NCBI GenBank assembly: GCA_009377575.1
Contig: WHTU01000006.1
Coordinates: forward strand, 1 to 64,000
Length of the DNA: 64,000 bases
From: Nitrososphaeraceae archaeon
GTDB lineage: Archaea; Thermoproteota; Nitrososphaeria; Nitrososphaerales; Nitrososphaeraceae
Reading direction: 5' to 3'
The position numbers and the translations under genes were made by a program. Below, one piece after another: positions 50,682 to 59,667 of this stretch (positions within the stretch are counted from its first letter, which is position 1; every line of letters starts with the position of its first letter). The notes beneath the pieces are model-generated. The model had not been told where the DNA came from. It did not search any database and saw only the letters and a list, made by a program, of their open reading frames with translations.

Positions 50682-52622
50682 CTAGTTATCATCGTCGTCA
50701 TCATTGTCACTGTTGTCGTTATTTTGAGAGTCATTCGATTCATTGTCCTCAAGATCTTCGGGAATATCATTTATGATAATGTTCACCTCGTCAGACGAGA
50801 CTTTTCCACTATCGGTTGACGCAATAAACTTGAAAGTTAATTTGGAATCCTTATTTACCTCTGGCGCATGGAAGATTATTTGTTGTGAATTCTGTTGTCC
50901 TAAGGCTACTTTCACATCTCCACCGACCTGTCTCCATTCGTATGACAGCCCTTGGTTAGTATTTGTAGAGGTAGAATCACCTTTGAGAATAACCTCCATA
51001 CCTTCGTTTACAATCTGATCAACTCCGGCCATGGCATCCATTGAAGTGCCATTCACAGATCCGTTCTCGGACGAGCTGGTAGCATCTGTTTTTTGCGGTT
51101 GGTTCTTAAACTGCGTAGAAATGGCGTCAAGTGTTCTAGGGGACACTAAGACATTAGAATTAGATTGGTCAGGTATTTTTATATTCGTAGGGAGACTTCC
51201 AACAGGCGGTTCCGAAACTGTCTGATTCTGTGAATTTGGTGGAGAATTAGCTTTTGATTCGGTGTTGACGACGTCACTGACCAAGACATGAACCATTCCA
51301 TTATTACTCTTACCGTGCGTGTCTGAAACCGAAATTTCAAATTCAAGCGAGGTATCTTCAGACACAGTAGGGGCCTTAAACTTCAGAATCGGCATATTGA
51401 GACCCTCAAGGAACTCAATTGGATGACTCGTCAGTTGTCTCCAAACATTTGATGCGATTGGCCCGTCGTGGGAATAACTTTGAGTTGCGTTGAGTATCAC
51501 TAACGAACCTTCTTCAACCTCACTGTTATTATTTTCAACTTTAATTACAGGAGACAAATCTTGGACTGGAGTATCAAGGACAGATTTATCTCTACTTCCA
51601 TCAAATGTAACCCTAGGAGACGGAGTAGGAAATATGAGAGGAATATCGTCGTCCCCTTCACTCCTGGATTCTTGCTGTTGGACAATTTCCCCTGAAGGAG
51701 GATCGGGTAGTCCGTTAGACTGATTATCGACGGGCGCAAGCGAGCCAGATAAAGATAGGTTCTCGTGAGGTGGGATTATTACGGAGCTTGAAGTTACGTT
51801 GTCCAAAGCAGAACTTGAGTTGGTTGCATTAGGTATTATTACGGAATCATCAACGGGAGAAGGATCAGACGAGGAGGACGCTTGGCTCTCATGGGGAGGG
51901 ATTATCACCGGTCCTGACGTTAAACTCCTAACGACTTCATCCTTCTTTACTACCTCAGGTTGATTGTCAAGATCTGATGAGATCAATTTGCTTCCAACGA
52001 TTTCACTGATGTTGGTCGGAGAGATATCTTCCCTTGTAGAAGGTGAATTCAATACTTTAGTTATCGGAGATGAATTCGTTTCATTTTCATTTTCTGATGA
52101 GGTCAATTTGCTTCCAACGATTTCACTGATGTTGGTCGGAGAGATATCTTCCCTTGTAGAAGGTGAATTCAATACTTTAGTTATCGGAGATGAACTCGTT
52201 TCATCTATGCCTGTAAAGTTTACAGAGTGATACTTACTTATTTGATCATTATTGTCGTCTGAACAAAGCAGCCTGGCAGTTAACTTGTTTTCACCAACAT
52301 TCAAATGCAAATTGGAGTTGAATAGCCGTTCCCAAGCTGAGAAATCATCCGTTCCGTTTTGTCCCCTCGAAGAAGCTTTGACATAAGGGGTAACCCCATT
52401 AAGAAGAAGCGACACATCGCAGTTGTTTGTAGAATTGTCCGTAGAAACTCCTTCAACTGTGAAATTTTGGGTATTTACGGGCATCTCTTGTTCCTTGGTG
52501 GGAGACAAAATCTTCACCCCATGGGGATTGTAAAGCTGTGAATAGGAATCCCCTGTGCTACAAAAAGCGGCTAAAAGGAATAAGCTCAAAGTTATAAGTG
52601 CGATAGTTTTGCAGTCTTTCAA
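50682..52622 (-). CDS. large secreted surface protein with PKD/REJ-like domains and an internal repeat
   Basis: 646 residues. A signal peptide (LITLSLFLLAAFCSTGDSYS) leads to an N-terminal domain (30-125), then low-complexity Ser/Asn/Pro stretches with a duplicated 40-residue unit beginning SSPITKVLNSPSTREDISPT. Two PKD/REJ-like immunoglobulin-type domains follow, one around 352-450 (EGSLVILNATQSYSHDGPI) and one around 525-630 (EGMEVILKGDSTST). The end is an Asp/Asn-rich tail with no visible membrane anchor. Many Asn-x-Ser/Thr sites suggest heavy glycosylation. Probably a cell-surface adhesin or envelope component. Confidence 0.78.
   Translation of the reverse strand: MKDCKTIALITLSLFLLAAFCSTGDSYSQLYNPHGVKILSPTKEQEMPVNTQNFTVEGVSTDNSTNNCDVSLLLNGVTPYVKASSRGQNGTDDFSAWERLFNSNLHLNVGENKLTARLLCSDDNNDQISKYHSVNFTGIDETSSSPITKVLNSPSTREDISPTNISEIVGSKLTSSENENETNSSPITKVLNSPSTREDISPTNISEIVGSKLISSDLDNQPEVVKKDEVVRSLTSGPVIIPPHESQASSSSDPSPVDDSVIIPNATNSSSALDNVTSSSVIIPPHENLSLSGSLAPVDNQSNGLPDPPSGEIVQQQESRSEGDDDIPLIFPTPSPRVTFDGSRDKSVLDTPVQDLSPVIKVENNNSEVEEGSLVILNATQSYSHDGPIASNVWRQLTSHPIEFLEGLNMPILKFKAPTVSEDTSLEFEISVSDTHGKSNNGMVHVLVSDVVNTESKANSPPNSQNQTVSEPPVGSLPTNIKIPDQSNSNVLVSPRTLDAISTQFKNQPQKTDATSSSENGSVNGTSMDAMAGVDQIVNEGMEVILKGDSTSTNTNQGLSYEWRQVGGDVKVALGQQNSQQIIFHAPEVNKDSKLTFKFIASTDSGKVSSDEVNIIINDIPEDLEDNESNDSQNNDNSDNDDDDDN
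51973..52204. repeat. tandem duplication with a 120-bp period
   Basis: Two copies in the surface-protein gene, about 51973-52084 and 52093-52204, differ at only a handful of bases (for example TGAATTCG/TGAACTCG). The period of 120 bp is exactly 40 codons and keeps the frame. Confidence 0.9.
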
Positions 52623-52807
52623 TTAGCGGACCTTACTAGCAATTTAGAGGGGCGTATAAAAAAATTAGATGTAATCGGATTTAGGCAGAGAACAAAAATA
52701 ACTTGACTATTTCGTGTCGCTGTCCAATTGGTGATGATTATTCTTTATGATCACGCGTGAGTAAAGAGGAGCCATTCTGTTAATTTAATCTTGGTTCTCT
52801 CGTAATC

Positions 52808-53866
52808 TCATGCAGTACATCCTTGATGTAAATACGACGAGATGAACCTATCAGTATGCCTGTTCTTGTTCTGCAAAACGACTATTCTAGAAATTTCACT
52901 CTCATCCATCACGTTGAATCCTGGAAGTTTTTCGCAAAGTTGTGCCGAGAATCTCCTAACCTCTTCCATTTCAAGCATATTTTGTCTCTCTAATCGCTGA
53001 GTTGACATGCCTACATGCATGTATGATTTTATTTCGATAAAATGGGGGTTCGCTCTAGGTATTAGACCACAAAACTGAACTATTGTTTCATAATTGAAAT
53101 TATGGCTTCTAACGAGAGTAATTCTAATTACAGTTCTCGTTTCACACCTAGAAAGAAACTGCAAACTCTTTAGCCATCTTTCCCATGCGTCTGGATGCCT
53201 TGGTCTATTTATCCTAGCAAAGCTAAGCCTGTTCGTCGCATTCGTAGACAAGTATAATTGGGTTGGAAGGGATTTTTCTTCTGCTAATCGATCTAACATT
53301 TGAGGTTCTTGTCCATTAGTAACTAAAAATATCGATTTAGTCATTGGTAATTTCTTTAGATATCTGATTAGTGCGGGTAATTTTGGGTACATGGTAGGCT
53401 CACCTGAAAGTGAGATTGCATAGTGTTGGGGAAATAAGGATTCATCAAGCTTGCCCTTATCGTACTTCTTATGACCATAAAACCCAGTCAAAAGCCTTCT
53501 TCTTTCTTGGAGAAGATTTTCTACGATAGCGTCTGGCTCGTCCACTAAGTTTTCAGGCATCATGAGAGTATCATAGAATTCAGTAGGTCTCCAGCAATAG
53601 ACACAGCGATTTTCGCAATTTAGTGCTGTTGGAGTCATTTCCATGCACCGATGGGTCGAGATGCCGTAAAATTTACGTTTGTAACAATCTCCTTCGTGTG
53701 CAAAAGATTTCTTGGTCCAGTGACAAAGATCTACAGCTGAATGGTTATATACCCCATACTTTGCGTTTAGTAGTTTAGATCTCGCATTTGAATCGATCTG
53801 GATTAGATTGTTATCTGAATTGTGGGAAGTGTACTCTCCTGAGCAGCTCATGCTAGGTGCGATCAA
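52808..53866 (-). CDS. taw1: 4-demethylwyosine synthase (radical SAM, TYW1/Taw1)
   Basis: 352 residues. Uses pyruvate and SAM to turn m1G37 of tRNA-Phe into 4-demethylwyosine. Radical-SAM cluster: C84, C88 and C91 in NCENRCVYCW. Second cluster: C48, C61 and C74, each 13 residues apart, as in archaeal Taw1. Further conserved: CMEMTPTALNC, FYDTLMMP, SLSGEPTMYPKLP and VTNGQEP. It depends on Trm5 (15.9 kb). Two in-frame ATG codons near the start leave a five-residue uncertainty. Confidence 0.95.
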   Translation of the reverse strand: MIAPSMSCSGEYTSHNSDNNLIQIDSNARSKLLNAKYGVYNHSAVDLCHWTKKSFAHEGDCYKRKFYGISTHRCMEMTPTALNCENRCVYCWRPTEFYDTLMMPENLVDEPDAIVENLLQERRRLLTGFYGHKKYDKGKLDESLFPQHYAISLSGEPTMYPKLPALIRYLKKLPMTKSIFLVTNGQEPQMLDRLAEEKSLPTQLYLSTNATNRLSFARINRPRHPDAWERWLKSLQFLSRCETRTVIRITLVRSHNFNYETIVQFCGLIPRANPHFIEIKSYMHVGMSTQRLERQNMLEMEEVRRFSAQLCEKLPGFNVMDESEISRIVVLQNKNRHTDRFISSYLHQGCTA

Positions 53867-54133
53867 GACTATGCATCGAGATTTAAGTCTTTAAGTCGAA
53901 GACACAGATCCCGAAAATCAACTCTGAAGCACATTTCTTATCACACTTTTTAGTTTGCCCTGACAAATTGGGACTGCGAGTGATTTTATTTAATTTTCAA
54001 TATTTACGGAAAAAACCGTCATCGCATAAATCATTCACCATACATGTGGATAACATGTTCTTTCGGATTTTGCCCGCCGGAGCCGAAGCTAAGGAACAAT
54101 CGAATATTGTTATCAGATATTTCTATCTAGAAA

Positions 54134-54143
54134 TTATATATAG
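54134..54143 (+). promoter_or_regulatory. TATA box of tRNA-His
   Basis: TTATATATAG 27-36 bp before the tRNA 5' end. The rest of the 300-bp spacer 53867-54169 holds no gene I can support. Confidence 0.55.
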
Positions 54144-54169
54144 CACCATAATTGCACTTGATATAAAGT

Positions 54170-54274
54170 GGCCTTCGTAGTATAGCCTGGTCAGTATAAG
54201 CGGCTGTGGACTAAATACGATAAATGCTTTGAGACAGACACCGCTTGAGGAGGGTTCAAATCCCTCCGAAGGCC
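54170..54274 (+). tRNA. tRNA-His (GTG), with a 30-nt intron
   Basis: Acceptor GCCTTCG/CGAAGGC with the encoded extra G at -1 facing C73, the identity pair of tRNA-His. D arm GTAT/GTAT with an AGCCTGGTCA loop, anticodon stem AGCGG/CCGCT, loop CTGTGG-A with anticodon GTG at 54206-54208, variable loop TGAG, T arm GAGGG-TTCAAAT-CCCTC. CCA is not encoded. The anticodon loop is interrupted after position 37 by the intron at 54210-54239. Confidence 0.93.
54210..54239 (+). other. tRNA intron with bulge-helix-bulge
   Basis: Canonical 37/38 position. The central four-pair helix is CTGT (54204-54207) with ACAG (54234-54237), flanked by three-base bulges GGA and ACA; cutting after the second base of each bulge gives exact excision. 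Substrate for the archaeal tRNA splicing endonuclease. Confidence 0.88.
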
Positions 54275-54341
54275 CCTTGTACATCGTACCTTCCCTATCT
54301 AACATGTCACACTTTAATCACATCAGGTAATTGTCTTAGAC

Positions 54342-54674
54342 TCACAAACCATTGACCGGATTGGGCTCTATCAAAATCCATCCATAGTGGTATTCATCAT
54401 GAACGTACCTCACCTCTCTTAAATTAGATCTTATTTCTCTTCTCTTCAAGGCCAAAAGTAATCCAGACCGGAGAGATGCCCCCCATTTCCTTGCGAGTGA
54501 GTCATCCTCATCTCCTCTCGGCAGAAGTATTCTTACACTAAAGCCGTCCATGGAAATATTTTTTTCAATAAAATCTACCAATTGAGTCACAATGCTAGTT
54601 ACGTCTAGGCCGCTGCTGACCTTAAATGTCTTAGAAACCTGGAGCGTCCGATAAAAATCAGGATTTGTTGTCAT
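54342..54674 (-). CDS. unknown small protein (110 aa)
   Basis: ATG start with a clean frame. Mixed composition: YRTLQVSKTFKVSSGLDVTS, DFIEKNISMDGFSVRILLPRG, then a Lys/Arg-rich helix KWGASLRSGLLLALKRREIRS and a last strand HYGWILIEPNPV. Alpha-beta character, no Cys, no signal peptide. No family recognised. Confidence 0.62.
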   Translation of the reverse strand: MTTNPDFYRTLQVSKTFKVSSGLDVTSIVTQLVDFIEKNISMDGFSVRILLPRGDEDDSLARKWGASLRSGLLLALKRREIRSNLREVRYVHDEYHYGWILIEPNPVNGL

Positions 54675-55220
54675 AATTATGCCCTTATAAAATGAGCGCT
54701 AGGAACTAAATCACTATTATTCTGCAGGCTGTTCATATCAGTGATTAGACACACACTTTTTTTGGATCTGGGTTTGATTAAAAGTTTTCAAGCATACAAC
54801 GGACCTCAACTAAGGAGTTGTGCTTAGATCGGAAGCAAGAAATTCTTTAGGTTTAACGGGAATAGTCTCGGTTGATCATTAGCTTCGCTAGGTTTTCTGA
54901 CAAATTATTGATCAAGCACGTTCATTGTTAAATCTCCCCACGTCTGTTAACTACGTACATTTGCCATAACCAAGGAAATTTTATAAAACAATACTCATTG
55001 TGCAGGTAAATTATGACCACCATTTTTATGCCCAAAGCACTAAAAAATTTCGAGGAAAGTTCGAAATATTATGACTCTAACAATAGGATATCAGCCTGAA
55101 CACCACCATTTATTTCATTTTCCTCAGTACCTAATGAGTAGCCCATCAATAGCATAGATGCAAGAATATTGGAATAGATGAAAATCAAGCAATGGAAAAA
55201 AGTAGGAAATTTTAATGGAA
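54675..55220. other. 546-bp stretch without a supportable gene
   Basis: AT-rich spacer between the 110-aa gene and tRNA-Met. A TATA-like ATTTTATAAAAC near 54980 precedes a 28-codon frame (ATGACCACCATTTTT, about 55014) that I do not accept as a gene. It could equally start a non-coding RNA. Confidence 0.4.
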
Positions 55221-55295
55221 TGCCGGAGGCGGGACTTGAGCCCGCGACCTTTCGATTATGAGTCGAACGCTCTGACCAAGCTGAGCTACCCCGGC
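55221..55295 (-). tRNA. tRNA-Met (CAT), elongator type
   Basis: 75-nt cloverleaf: acceptor GCCGGGG/CTCCGGC, D arm GCTC/GAGC, anticodon stem TTCGA/TCGAA with loop CTCATAA (anticodon CAT), variable AGGTC, T arm GCGGG-CTCAAGT-CCCGC, A73. Initiator tRNA is excluded because the anticodon stem lacks the three G:C pairs. The GCCGGGG acceptor matches archaeal elongator Met; a modified tRNA-Ile2 also has CAT and cannot be fully excluded. No intron, CCA not encoded. Confidence 0.9.
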
Positions 55296-55537
55296 AAGCT
55301 CAGCGTTGCGTTCAGCAATTGATGGCCTACTCTAATAAAGATATCTCCCCATGGTTAATGGGCACTATCCCTTCCTCCAAAAGACCATAGGTCAAGCATT
55401 TGAAAAGTAACCTAGAAATCGGAAATACATGGATCTATTTGATACGCTCCTTCAATATTACGATAGAGAATAATTAAGTGGAGACAGGCTATGTCAGCCT
55501 AGCTGGGGGATAGCATATAATCGGTAGATCCACCTAT

Positions 55538-56050
55538 CTAGGTCTCATTATCCTTACTAAATAAAATGGCCTCGGGGTTTATGATACATACTGGGGTACC
55601 CTGTAAGGCCGAGTCTTCAGCTGCGGTTGTAGTAAGTTGTTCTCTTTCAAAAAGATCGTCCCTCGAAATGATCCCAAGAACAGATGAATTTGAGCTAACA
55701 ACAATCTGGCGAATAGCGTGTTTATCCATTATAGATAAGGCTTCCTGCACGGTGGCAGCAGGGTCCACCGCTATTATAGGAGTAGTCATGATTTCTTCAA
55801 GCCTCACTTTAGAGGGGTTCTTCCCTTGACTCAATACCTTGAACAGGATATCTGTTTTAGTTACAATTCCTACTGCTTCGCCTCCTCTTGAAAGCAGAAC
55901 GCACTTTGTTTGTCTTTCCTTCATCAATCTTATGGCCATATCAGCAGGATCATCGTAGTTAACCATTGCAACATTTGAATCAGCGAGTTTTCTAGCAGGT
56001 GACATTAGCAAAAATGACATGCTCGTGGGTTCTGCTGAAAATTCATTCAT
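55538..56050 (-). CDS. tandem CBS-domain protein (170 aa)
   Basis: Two CBS motifs forming one Bateman module: residues about 24-75 (DPADMAIRLMKERQTKCVLL, then GIVTKTDIL) and 88-140 (TPIIAVDPAATVQEALSIMD, then GIISRDDLFERE). Such modules bind adenine nucleotides or SAM and regulate partners. No catalytic domain attached; the target is unknown. A 30-residue C-terminal extension ends SKDNET. Confidence 0.88.
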   Translation of the reverse strand: MNEFSAEPTSMSFLLMSPARKLADSNVAMVNYDDPADMAIRLMKERQTKCVLLSRGGEAVGIVTKTDILFKVLSQGKNPSKVRLEEIMTTPIIAVDPAATVQEALSIMDKHAIRQIVVSSNSSVLGIISRDDLFEREQLTTTAAEDSALQGTPVCIINPEAILFSKDNET

Positions 56051-56242
56051 GTTCTATAATAAGAGATCAAATATTTATACTTGGTGAAAGATTTTATCAA
56101 TGTACGTACCAGTAGACTAAATTATCTGCAATTTGCAGTTACAGTTCATGACCAGAATTCTCTTCATGCTTTCATTTTCGTCCTGAAATATTTGAGTTTG
56201 ACAATATCAAGCATTTGGATGAAATGACATGTTGTGAACTGT

Positions 56243-58003
56243 TTATTTTTTAGCCAAACTCTCTTCTTGAATTACGGTCTCAGACTCCTGGTAGCCCAAT
56301 TCCTCAACTTCAGGAAGAAATTGTTGCAGCTCGACATTAGAATATGTCTCAACCCATCTAAACTTGCGTTGTAAAGTTGAGGTAAATACCCTTTTCCAAT
56401 CAAGTTCTACATGGCTCATCCATGATTTCAAGACTCTAGGGTCAATATAGTTTCGAAGTGACGTCCCAAGGTTATAATCACGAGTTTCTTTTTGCAGTCG
56501 TAGCGTTATTTGGATTTTTTCCAATCTGTCCATCATTTTCTTCTTATGTAAATCTGTTTTCCATTTATGAGAGGCGATATCGTTCTCAATTTTTCTAATA
56601 GCCTCTTGTTTTTTTTCCACAGAATTTTGAAACCTTTCAAGGGCCTGTTTGCTAGCAGGGTTGTTTACATCAATTCCCTTCTTATGGTTACACGTAACTG
56701 CCGCTACAAGATTTGCGGACTTGGCCACATATATTTTCTCCATCTCAGATGACCTTTTATTTACTGATATTGGAGGACGAGCTAGCGCCTCTTTTACAAT
56801 TTGGGTAGCAATGTAAGTTCGGAAAACCTTTGCAGTCAGGCCGGGAACATTCTTTTTATCGACGGTTCTAAGAAATGAGTTTACCTTTGCTGAAGTTATA
56901 CCATCGAAAATCTGTTCATTAGGTTTCTTATCCTTCATAAACAATTCCATGTTTATATATAGTGCTTCTGTGTCTCGAGAACTTATTTCCAAGCTTTTTT
57001 GCCATGGGACACTATCTTTTCCGAGAAAATTGAACTCTATACTCTTGATTCCTTGATGAACTGGAAATCGGATATGCTCCACCCTTAAAGTTGACGCGCC
57101 TACAGTATCTGCTTCATCAGGATCCTTTTCATCCCCCACTCTCATTGCGAGCTTGTTAATCAAGTAACAGACGGTTGATATTTTCTTTTGCCTCAAATCT
57201 TTTGAATTAATCATTTTGTTCACTATTTTCTCGTGAACTTTGTTGATATGCTTCCCAAGTATGTTAGCCCTGTCGTACTTTTCTTTGTCGCTGTTCTGAC
57301 GTAGTGTAGATGAATCATGAAGCCACATATACTTTCTTTTGCCCGTCAAATTTTCTATCCACGTTGCTAGCCAGGTGGACGTATGATCATTAACAATTGC
57401 CTTCCAGTTTCCTTCGGGTACTTCAGCGTTTTCTCCTAGATTCAGAATCACATCTTGGGGTAGTACTCTGGGTTTCCAGCGTCCTCGTAACGGATGTTGG
57501 CCTCTTCCCATGAACAGGCCTGGTGGTTCCACCAACCAATTCGCTATTTCAACCGTTACACCGTCAACGGTTGCCAAACCATAGATCGATCGAAGCCGTT
57601 CCCGTTCATTTTTCTTGGATTGAGAAATAAGCCTTTTCTCATCTCTGGGTAGATTTCTAATCCGCTCTTTCTCTACTTCCTTGAGCCTATTTTCTTCATC
57701 TACAAGACGATAGGCATTCGCCAGATCCAATTCAGAGATTTTCTTAACTGACCCAAACCTAGGAGGGAGGACGCTTCGGAGATCAATCAGGAAATTTGAT
57801 TCGAACACGTTGTCCCTGACATAATGAGTATCCTTCTTTTTGGCCCAGGCATAAATCAGTTCTTCTTGGTCAGCGTTCAATGAGTATTCTTCTCCGACAA
57901 TACTAATACTGATGCCTCTGGGTTTGTATTCTGGAGGAAATGCAATTCCATTATGCTGCAATGTCTGCCATTTCAAGCGGCCCAACTTGAATTGCGTCTC
58001 CAT
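56243..58003 (-). CDS. DNA topoisomerase IB (eukaryotic type)
   Basis: 586-residue type IB topoisomerase, a hallmark of Thaumarchaeota among archaea. The N-terminal core domain begins with KWQTLQHNGIAFPPEY. Catalytic residues: Arg in KLAMRVGDEKD (about 290), Arg/Lys in the LGKDSVPW and RTYIA regions (His equivalent in VTCNHKK), and the nucleophile Tyr519 in GTSLRNYIDPRVLKSW. A charged coiled-coil linker (about 440-500) separates core and C-terminal domain as in the human enzyme. The region after the Tyr is 67 residues, about 25 longer than human. Relaxes supercoils of both signs via a 3'-phosphotyrosine. Confidence 0.96.
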   Translation of the reverse strand: METQFKLGRLKWQTLQHNGIAFPPEYKPRGISISIVGEEYSLNADQEELIYAWAKKKDTHYVRDNVFESNFLIDLRSVLPPRFGSVKKISELDLANAYRLVDEENRLKEVEKERIRNLPRDEKRLISQSKKNERERLRSIYGLATVDGVTVEIANWLVEPPGLFMGRGQHPLRGRWKPRVLPQDVILNLGENAEVPEGNWKAIVNDHTSTWLATWIENLTGKRKYMWLHDSSTLRQNSDKEKYDRANILGKHINKVHEKIVNKMINSKDLRQKKISTVCYLINKLAMRVGDEKDPDEADTVGASTLRVEHIRFPVHQGIKSIEFNFLGKDSVPWQKSLEISSRDTEALYINMELFMKDKKPNEQIFDGITSAKVNSFLRTVDKKNVPGLTAKVFRTYIATQIVKEALARPPISVNKRSSEMEKIYVAKSANLVAAVTCNHKKGIDVNNPASKQALERFQNSVEKKQEAIRKIENDIASHKWKTDLHKKKMMDRLEKIQITLRLQKETRDYNLGTSLRNYIDPRVLKSWMSHVELDWKRVFTSTLQRKFRWVETYSNVELQQFLPEVEELGYQESETVIQEESLAKK

Positions 58004-58164
58004 CTGCTTTCCTAAAGGTTTCTATATCACTCTTAAACGTTACCGATCTTAACCGAAGCATAAGCAAATTCAGAAGCTATGAGTCGATCCTAAGTAATTT
58101 GGAAATGAAGGTCGAGCGAGGTCAACAGTTAGATTAAAGTATAATCACACACAACGATTGGATA

Positions 58165-58401
58165 ATGCCAAGAGCTTTTGTATTGCTGAATGCTGAATTA
58201 GGATATGAAGGTCCGTTGGCCGAAGAAATGAAAAAGCTACCAGGGGTTAGAGAAGCCTATGCGATCTATGGAGTATATGATATTATGTTAAAGGTAGAAG
58301 CGGATTCAATGGAAGGACTAAAGGACTTCATTAGCTTGAAAATCAGACGTATGAATGGAGTTAAATCCACCCTTACCATGCTGATTATGGAAAAAAACTA
58401 G
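58165..58401 (+). CDS. stand-alone Lrp/AsnC effector-binding (RAM) domain
   Basis: 78 residues, ATG start. One ferredoxin-like RAM domain: AFVLLNAELGYEGPLAEEMK, GVREAYAIYGVYDIMLKVEAD, and MNGVKSTLTMLIM. No DNA-binding helix. Such free RAM proteins form oligomers, bind amino acids and may modulate full-length Lrp proteins (family knowledge). Convergent with cofH. Confidence 0.88.
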   Translation: MPRAFVLLNAELGYEGPLAEEMKKLPGVREAYAIYGVYDIMLKVEADSMEGLKDFISLKIRRMNGVKSTLTMLIMEKN

Positions 58402-58407
58402 TCACAC

Positions 58408-59667
58408 CTAATTATGCCGCAAAGAATGTCTATACCTGTACTTGTCAAGCTTGATAAGCTCTCTGTACGACCCAAAATCATTGGGGTTTACTTGATCAAG
58501 TCCTGTCTGACCTTCCTCTTCGGCTCCAGAGTACATTTGCAATATCTCGTATAGTGTAGTGCGCTGAGCAGGAATCCGTCCTAAACCCTTAACTTGGGTT
58601 CTTATTTCCCGTGGTCTCATGATTTGACCATGATTTGAACCGGCGGCTGTTGATATACTTTCATTGATCAGTGTACCACCAAAATCGTTTGCGCCAGCAC
58701 ACAAAAGAAATTGGGACATTTTTGAACCCTCTTTCACCCAAGAAACCTGGATATTCTTCACATAGTTATGAAGCATCAACCTAGACACAGAGTACATTTT
58801 TACAATATCTGTTGCTCCAGCTCCTGCTTCTCGCATGTTTTTTAAAGTATTGCGGCTATGCATAGGTGCTTCTTGGTATACGAAGCTGAGAGGAACAAAC
58901 TCTGTAATACCATGAGTTTCCTTCTGGATCTTACGTAATATACCGATGTGTTTGGCCTTTTGGAGATTGGACTCTATATGCCCATACATTATAGTAGAGG
59001 TAGTTGGAATATTCAAACCATGGGCCGTCTTTATCACGTCTATCCAATCATTAACAGATATACGACCTGGAGATATTAGGTCTCTAACTTCTTGATCTAG
59101 TATTTCTGCGGATGTTCCCGGGAGACTCCCTACACCAGATTCTTTAAGCCAGGATAAGAAATCCTTAACACTAGTGTTGCTCATTCTGGCTCCGTACAAT
59201 ACTTCTTCTGGAGAGAACCCATGAATATGAATATCTGGTATCGCATGCTTGATTGCTTTACAGATATCCGGATAGAGAGAGCCGTCCATATTTGGGGGCA
59301 GACCTGCCTGTATACAAATCTCGGTGGCACCCAACCGATGAGCCTCTACAGCTCGTCGAACAACTTCCTCGACCGGCAAAAAGTAACCTTCTTCTTGTCT
59401 AAAATCACGACTAAATGCGCAAAAGCCACACTTCTTAATGCACACATTAGTGAAGTTCACGTTTCTGTTGATGACATATGTGACAACATTCCCACATGCT
59501 CTTCTTCGCAATTCGTCACCGACCGAAATCAATAGGTTCATTTCGATACCGCTTGTATCGAACAATTCCACTGCCTGGTCGACAGTTATTTCCTTTTCAT
59601 CAATTGCTAAATTCAGAGCTTCCGAGACAAGAGGGTCAACCGTCTTGAGGATGCTTTCTATATTCAA
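58408..59667 (-). CDS. cofH: FO synthase subunit 2 (CofH)
   Basis: 419 residues. Radical-SAM enzyme that, with CofG, builds the deazaflavin FO from tyrosine and a pyrimidine intermediate (F420 pathway). Radical-SAM cysteines in CIKKCGFCAF (CxxxCxxC), ICIQAGLPPNMDGS and HGFSPEEVLYGA typical of CofH. It starts with ATG, overlapping the cofG stop by 4 bp, so the subunits are coupled. Confidence 0.95.
   Translation of the reverse strand: MNIESILKTVDPLVSEALNLAIDEKEITVDQAVELFDTSGIEMNLLISVGDELRRRACGNVVTYVINRNVNFTNVCIKKCGFCAFSRDFRQEEGYFLPVEEVVRRAVEAHRLGATEICIQAGLPPNMDGSLYPDICKAIKHAIPDIHIHGFSPEEVLYGARMSNTSVKDFLSWLKESGVGSLPGTSAEILDQEVRDLISPGRISVNDWIDVIKTAHGLNIPTTSTIMYGHIESNLQKAKHIGILRKIQKETHGITEFVPLSFVYQEAPMHSRNTLKNMREAGAGATDIVKMYSVSRLMLHNYVKNIQVSWVKEGSKMSQFLLCAGANDFGGTLINESISTAAGSNHGQIMRPREIRTQVKGLGRIPAQRTTLYEILQMYSGAEEEGQTGLDQVNPNDFGSYRELIKLDKYRYRHSLRHN

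Noticed and set aside
53968-54180. 70-codon ORF running into tRNA-His
   Set aside because: It ends inside the tRNA and covers its promoter.
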